From: Calothrix brevissima NIES-22
GTDB taxonomy: Bacteria > Cyanobacteriota > Cyanobacteriia > Cyanobacteriales > Nostocaceae
Assembly (NCBI RefSeq): GCF_002367995.1
Contig: NZ_AP018213.1
Span: 1 to 35,884 of the forward strand
Length of the DNA stretch: 35,884 nucleotides
Reading direction: 5' to 3'
The notes under the pieces were generated by a model. The model was given only the letters and a program-made list of their open reading frames with translations. It was not told the DNA's origin and searched no databases. Made by a program: the position numbers and the translations under genes. Shown here piece after piece: positions 32,435 to 35,884 of this stretch (the stretch's first letter is position 1; every line of letters starts with the position of its first letter).

Positions 32435-33191
32435 GGGTCAGCATTTTGATAATTTGCTCAAAGGGATATTGCAGGTCGCTGTATCCAAGTTCAGATAACA
32501 GTTTTCCTTTGCGGATGGCACGTTTAAACTGTTCTGACTCTCGAATAGAGGGTAACACGGGAATATTGCCAGCAAATTCTCTCATAGCAGCAATGTTCTC
32601 TTTACCCTCAATAGTTTGAGTGTTGCCAATCCACCGATCTCGAAAAGGGATTACTCCTAGTACCTGTCCTGTAAATGCCATGATTGATGTTTGGTCTTGT
32701 AAAAAGTCCAGAGTATCAATTAAAGAATTAACTCCTTTAGTGGTGGCTTCTACAGGAATTAGAACTGTGTCCGATGCGCCTACTGCGGTTAAACAGATTT
32801 GCGATCTGGAGGGCTGGACATCAATAATTACGTAATCAAATAAAGATTGCACATTACGTAATCGCAGTTTAAGGATAAACGCACCTGTGCCACTGTTAAT
32901 TAGGTAATCTGAAACTTTGAACAAGCTTCTATCAGCAGGGATGAGGAACAGGTTACTGTGTTGCGTGGGATAAATGCCGTCTTCTGTGGTAACAGCACCA
33001 GTAAGGACTTCTAGCAAACTGGGCTGATTGGCAGCTACTTCGTGATTTAGGTAAAAAGTTAAATTGGCTTGTGGGTCACAGTCTATGGCTAAGACTCGTT
33101 TACCCTGACTGGCCAGCAGCAGAGAGAGAAAAAAAGCTACAGTGGTTTTCCCTTGTCCGCCGGAAAGCGAAACACAGGCACAGGAAAGCAA
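32427..33191 (-). CDS. parA: ParA-type partition ATPase
   Basis: This protein (254 residues from TTG 33191) has the Walker A sequence SGGQGKTT (about 10-17). LAIDCDPQANLTFYL (about 34-48) is the Walker A' strand, and FDYVIIDVQPS the Walker B. In standard ParA the P-loop begins KGG; here the signature lysine is replaced by serine, which I recall as usual for a cyanobacterial plasmid subgroup. ParA drives plasmid positioning with its DNA-binding partner, here the RHH protein encoded next with an eight-base overlap. The frame is open to a TTG at 33257, but those codons lie in the repeat-rich operator region; starting at 33191 gives the normal short N-terminus. Start uncertain. Confidence 0.85.
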   Translation of the reverse strand: MLSCACVSLSGGQGKTTVAFFLSLLLASQGKRVLAIDCDPQANLTFYLNHEVAANQPSLLEVLTGAVTTEDGIYPTQHSNLFLIPADRSLFKVSDYLINSGTGAFILKLRLRNVQSLFDYVIIDVQPSRSQICLTAVGASDTVLIPVEATTKGVNSLIDTLDFLQDQTSIMAFTGQVLGVIPFRDRWIGNTQTIEGKENIAAMREFAGNIPVLPSIRESEQFKRAIRKGKLLSELGYSDLQYPFEQIIKMLTHE

Positions 33192-33243
33192 TTTATATAT
33201 TGTCCAACTCAATAACGAAAAGCTTACACACAGTATTTCTTTA

Positions 33244-33299
33244 TGTCTAGATGTCAAGGTATCTAGAACTAAAGGTATCTGGATATCCCGATACCTAGA
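33244..33299. promoter_or_regulatory. parA operator with TATCTAG-type repeats
   Basis: Four related sites lie in 56 bases: TGTCTAGAT (33244), TATCTAGAA (33260), TATCTGGAT (33276) and, inverted, ATACCTAGA (33291). The first three are spaced 16 bases apart. They are just upstream of the chosen parA start, where an RHH partner would repress transcription and/or assemble a partition complex. Confidence 0.65.
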
Positions 33300-33357
33300 C
33301 TAGAAACAAGAGCGCGTAAACTCTACAGCGTGTTATGCCCATCAAGAATTGCGATCG

Positions 33358-34551
33358 CTATTTAAACCTGTAGTTCCACGTCTTTATAGCTAAATCAATA
33401 TACCAACCTAAATTCTCTGGAGTTTTACTTTTATATGAATTCCACCATGTAAAAGTTTCCTCATCAATTGGTGGTTTAATACCTTTCAAAAGATATATCA
33501 ACAACTGAAACGTATTTTGTGAGGCTAACGAAGCTTGAAATAGGTATTGGTTAGCTTTAGTCCATAATGACATACCATGCCTATTAAATGAGAGTCCGAT
33601 ATTATTAGGTTTATTCTTTAGGTCAATAGTAGTTTTAGTACATACTAACCATTCAACAATGGACTTTTCTGAGAAAGGATTGTTATCTTTAGCTAAGATA
33701 AAACCAAATCGTGCTACAGGTATTTTTATATTTGTCTTAACATGAGTGGGCAACCACAAAAATAATATAATTCCTTTGCTAGTATTAGTTATTTCTGCTA
33801 GTTTTTTATGATTTTCTCCTTCACCAGTTGCATACAATACCTTTCTATAGGTAGAGCTAACCATTTCTTTTACTTTTGGTTGAGCCATTAATAATGTTCG
33901 CAAAGCTAGAAAATCCTGGCGAGACTCTAGAGGTAAGTTACTTATAAAATTTCTAATAAAAATTGATAAACTTATTGGGGATAACTCAGAACTTGTTTGA
34001 CTCTCAGGTAAACCTAAGATAGGGTAAGGAATATCATAAGTTTTACTACATATTTGAAATCTGGCTGAGTTCTCATGTATTTTGATAGTGAACTCATAAA
34101 AGCAAATATCATCTTCAAACTTTGAGGCTTCTTTATCTGTATAGTTATCTTCATGAAAAGCAGGTGCTACCGCTATTAACTTTACTGGTAAAGAGTAATC
34201 TATAATATCTGAAAATGGTTGCTCTTGCAAAATTGCTTTTCGATAACGAGTTAACTGAGAGACTAAACCTCTATCCTCTTCATTCTTTAACTCAATTATT
34301 ACTGGCTGCTTGCATGATTTAGTAAAACATAATAAATCACATCGTTGCATTTTAATGTTATGCTGACGCTTGACTAAAGCTAAGTCAGGAAAGATTTTTT
34401 GGAAATTATCTTCGATATAATCTTCTAAATGCAATTCTGACTGAAAGTTGATTTTGCCTCCTACATATATTAAATGAGGATTTACTTTTTCTAATTCATC
34501 ATTAAGCCGTTTAGAGGATACTGTTAAATTTTTGGCTTTCAGGTAGGGCAT
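33358..34551 (-). CDS. PD-(D/E)XK nuclease-like protein (NucS/DUF91-like N-terminus)
   Basis: This 397-residue protein has an N-terminal nuclease-like domain, about residues 36-110: SELHLEDYIEDNF supplies acidic residues, CDLLCF the catalytic Asp (72), IIELK the E-x-K (Glu87, Lys89) and SQLTRYRKA the Q...Y helix common to NucS/DUF91-type enzymes. The C-terminal 280 residues are unfamiliar, with aromatic-rich strands (TFTWWNSYKSK). It may be a DNA-repair or defence nuclease. It is transcribed in the same direction as parA but 100 bases upstream and so lies outside the par operon. ATG at 34551. Confidence 0.72.
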   Translation of the reverse strand: MPYLKAKNLTVSSKRLNDELEKVNPHLIYVGGKINFQSELHLEDYIEDNFQKIFPDLALVKRQHNIKMQRCDLLCFTKSCKQPVIIELKNEEDRGLVSQLTRYRKAILQEQPFSDIIDYSLPVKLIAVAPAFHEDNYTDKEASKFEDDICFYEFTIKIHENSARFQICSKTYDIPYPILGLPESQTSSELSPISLSIFIRNFISNLPLESRQDFLALRTLLMAQPKVKEMVSSTYRKVLYATGEGENHKKLAEITNTSKGIILFLWLPTHVKTNIKIPVARFGFILAKDNNPFSEKSIVEWLVCTKTTIDLKNKPNNIGLSFNRHGMSLWTKANQYLFQASLASQNTFQLLIYLLKGIKPPIDEETFTWWNSYKSKTPENLGWYIDLAIKTWNYRFK

Positions 34552-34754
34552 AAACGTTTATCTTAATAGCATTGTTTTAAATCTATATTTCATCTATATT
34601 TTTTCGTAGTGCTTCTAAGTCTTCATCAACTACTTGGTTAGCTGTGTAGTTAGAGGATGTTTGAAAAGTTTTAGGGAGTCAAAAATTAAGCCAATCGCTT
34701 CACCATAAATTGATAACTGCAATCTCTGAAGTATTCAGTCTAAATTCAGAAATT

Positions 34755-35282
34755 CTAACTTGCCGGATGATATAGTCCCGTATTTGGGTTAAATTCCCAC
34801 CCTAACCCTGCTCTATCCTTGCCTTTGCACCATCCCACAAAAAGCGGTGGTGGCAGATTAATTCGCTGCTCGCGTATAGTTTCTACATTTACACCAAGTC
34901 TTGAAGCTAAACCTTCTTCCGTTAGCGGTTGGATTCTTTGAGTTTGCCCTTGATAATATGAATTGTTGTACGATTTATTCCGCCGCTTCGGTTGGTTGTT
35001 GAGATAATTTTGAATTTTAATAATCGCCTCAGCAAATTGTTTCATTTGGGCTGTTATCTCTTCAGTTTTTTGTTCTAAAGATTCCAGGCGTTTATCTTCA
35101 TCTTCATTACCAACAATTGTATCAAGGTCATCTAGAGAACCATCTAGGTATAGCTCAATAAAACGGGTGAGTGTCGCCGTTGCCGTCGTGCCTTTCTTTT
35201 TGCAACGAGCGATAAACTGCTCCCACATCTTTTGGTCACAGTTGAAAGATGCTAGCTTCTTTGTTCTCCCTGTATTGCTCAT
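34755..35282 (-). CDS. RHH-type DNA-binding plasmid protein
   Basis: This 175-residue protein begins with a ribbon-helix-helix domain (about 10-50: KLASFNCDQKMWEQFIARCK, then TATLTRFIELYLDG). A coiled-coil-like segment (about 62-93: RLESLEQKTEEITAQMKQF) follows, then a basic Q/N-rich linker. The C-terminal 60 residues (LTEEGLASRLGVNVETIREQ) look like a second helix-turn-helix, followed by a small end domain with WCKGKDRAGLGWEF. Two DNA-binding parts would allow it to bridge sites. The start codon itself lies in a three-fold 11-bp repeat that may be its own operator. A role in plasmid maintenance or copy control is inferred. Confidence 0.7.
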   Translation of the reverse strand: MSNTGRTKKLASFNCDQKMWEQFIARCKKKGTTATATLTRFIELYLDGSLDDLDTIVGNEDEDKRLESLEQKTEEITAQMKQFAEAIIKIQNYLNNQPKRRNKSYNNSYYQGQTQRIQPLTEEGLASRLGVNVETIREQRINLPPPLFVGWCKGKDRAGLGWEFNPNTGLYHPAS

Positions 35283-35313
35283 ATCTAGGTAATGTCTAGG
35301 TACTATCTAGGTA
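35282..35313. promoter_or_regulatory. three-fold 11-bp-phased operator repeat
   Basis: TATCTAGGTA at 35282, TGTCTAGGTA at 35293 and TATCTAGGTA at 35304 repeat every 11 bases, one helical turn. The first overlaps the start codon of the RHH gene (ATG at 35282 on minus). RHH proteins bind phased direct repeats as cooperative dimers, so autoregulation is likely. The same core occurs upstream of parA and in the partition-partner gene. Confidence 0.7.
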
Positions 35314-35397
35314 AACTTGTCTGCGGACAGGAACAACTGAGCGTGTTTCCATCTTGATAACTACCTTGACACTATCATGATGAGCGTATGAGTGCGA

Positions 35398-35884
35398 AAG
35401 GAGAAGAGCTTTCTCTTAAAGGTCTTTTTAAAGCTCTTGGCAGCTAGAAAACCCTTGTGGAGACTGAACTTGAGGATTTTGCTCTTTTCAAGAGCAAGAG
35501 CAGTAAGATAAGGAGAAGAGCTTTCTCTTGAAGGTTTTTTAAGCTTTCTCTTAAAGGTCTTTTTAAAGCTCTTGGCAGCTAGAAAACCCTTGTGGAGACT
35601 GAACTTGAGGATTTTGCTCTTTTCAAGAGCAAGAGCAGTAAGATAAGGAGAAGAGCTTTCTCTTGAAGGTCTTTTAAGCTTTCTCTTAAAGGTCTTTTTA
35701 AAGCTCTTGAAAGCTAGAAAACCCTTGTGGAGACTGAACTTGAGGATTTTGCTCTTTTCAAGAGCAAGAGCAGTAAGATAAGGAGAAGAGCTTTCTCTTG
35801 AAGGTTTTTTAAGCTTTCTCTTAAAGGTCTTTTTAAAGCTCTTGAAAGCTAGAAAACCCTTGTGGAGACTGAACTTGAGGATTT
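35398..35884. repeat. tandem array of 135-bp units running off the window
   Basis: CCCTTGTGGAGACTGAAC begins at 35452, 35587, 35722 and 35857, an exact period of 135 bases. The first, partial copy starts near 35398 and lacks about 23 bases present in later copies; the last is cut by the window end. Copies differ at only a few bases (CTTGGCAG versus CTTGAAAG; GTTTTTT versus GTCTTTT). Each unit has internal stems, such as GCTCTTTTCAAGAGC and several CTTTCTCTT/AAGAG words. No ORF spans it. Recent amplification is evident; an origin, a partition site or a structured RNA are possible. Confidence 0.9.

Noticed and set aside
35398-35884. CRISPR array
   Set aside because: The whole 135-base unit repeats without variable spacers and there are no cas genes.
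1-35884. tRNA, rRNA or riboswitch genes
   Set aside because: No cloverleaf, rRNA-like sequence or known aptamer core was recognised on either strand by eye; a covariance-model scan would be needed to exclude them fully.

Overview
The window looks like part of a plasmid, or a very plasmid-rich replicon, from a filamentous cyanobacterium of the Nostoc/Anabaena type. The evidence for the host is eight copies of the octamer GCGATCGC (HIP1; starts at 2926, 4197, 12394, 12887, 14492, 18342, 24872, 33351), many AT-rich spacers, a C/T-rich simple repeat typical of Nostocales, and the character of the proteins (cyanobacterial-type relaxase, NACHT protein with a DLA-rich C-terminus, ParA with an SGGQGKTT P-loop). 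No rRNA, tRNA, ribosomal protein or core metabolic gene was seen.

Layout. (1) 1-1340: mostly non-coding with repeats and one small membrane protein. (2) 1341-7672: a mobilization/conjugation DNA-processing module. A leftward operon (MobC, relaxase, VirD4/TraD-like coupling ATPase, TPR protein) and a rightward operon resembling StbABC/TraKLM (small HTH protein, P-loop ATPase, membrane-anchored protein) flank a candidate oriT near 5301-5384. A second, out-of-frame ORF lies wholly inside the third gene of the rightward operon. (3) 7784-9531: a methyltransferase-like gene and an AlkB-family dioxygenase. (4) 10068-13270: the replication module, with a 913-residue primase-helicase (TOPRIM-like plus SF3 helicase) preceded by a 53-residue ribbon-helix-helix (RHH) protein. 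Ten copies of a GTGACGACC motif lie inside the rep coding sequence. (5) 13671-19088: a rightward run of unrecognised, partly membrane or coiled-coil proteins ending in a membrane-anchored P-loop ATPase. (6) 19485-23317: an AT-rich, defence-like block with a PD-(D/E)XK-like nuclease fused to a seven-blade WD40 propeller, a 68-residue protein and a KAP-family NTPase. (7) 23352-27531: a recombinase remnant, a GRAM/PH-like protein, a 290-bp MITE-like element with perfect 43-bp ends, and an HTH-NACHT protein. (8) 27907-29500: a candidate RiPP locus with a short precursor rich in aromatic residues near its C-terminus and an FxsB-like radical SAM/SPASM enzyme. (9) 29558-31734: a decayed IS, an intact tyrosine recombinase, and a HigB-like toxin with a short partner. 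(10) 31868-35313: partition genes (ParA plus RHH partner), a nuclease, and a second RHH protein. A TATCTAG-type motif recurs at all three loci of this segment, including inside the RHH partner gene. (11) 35398 to the end: a tandem array of 135-bp units that runs off the window.

How the parts fit together (inference): replication (4), partition (10) and mobilization (2) form a plasmid backbone. The AT-rich cargo (3, 6, 7, 8) looks like defence, repair and peptide-maturation genes acquired by the plasmid. The most striking signals are the two cases where DNA-level repeat motifs are embedded in coding sequence (rep gene and par gene), the nuclease-WD40/KAP block and the RiPP locus. All functional calls come from motif recognition by eye; no database search was run.
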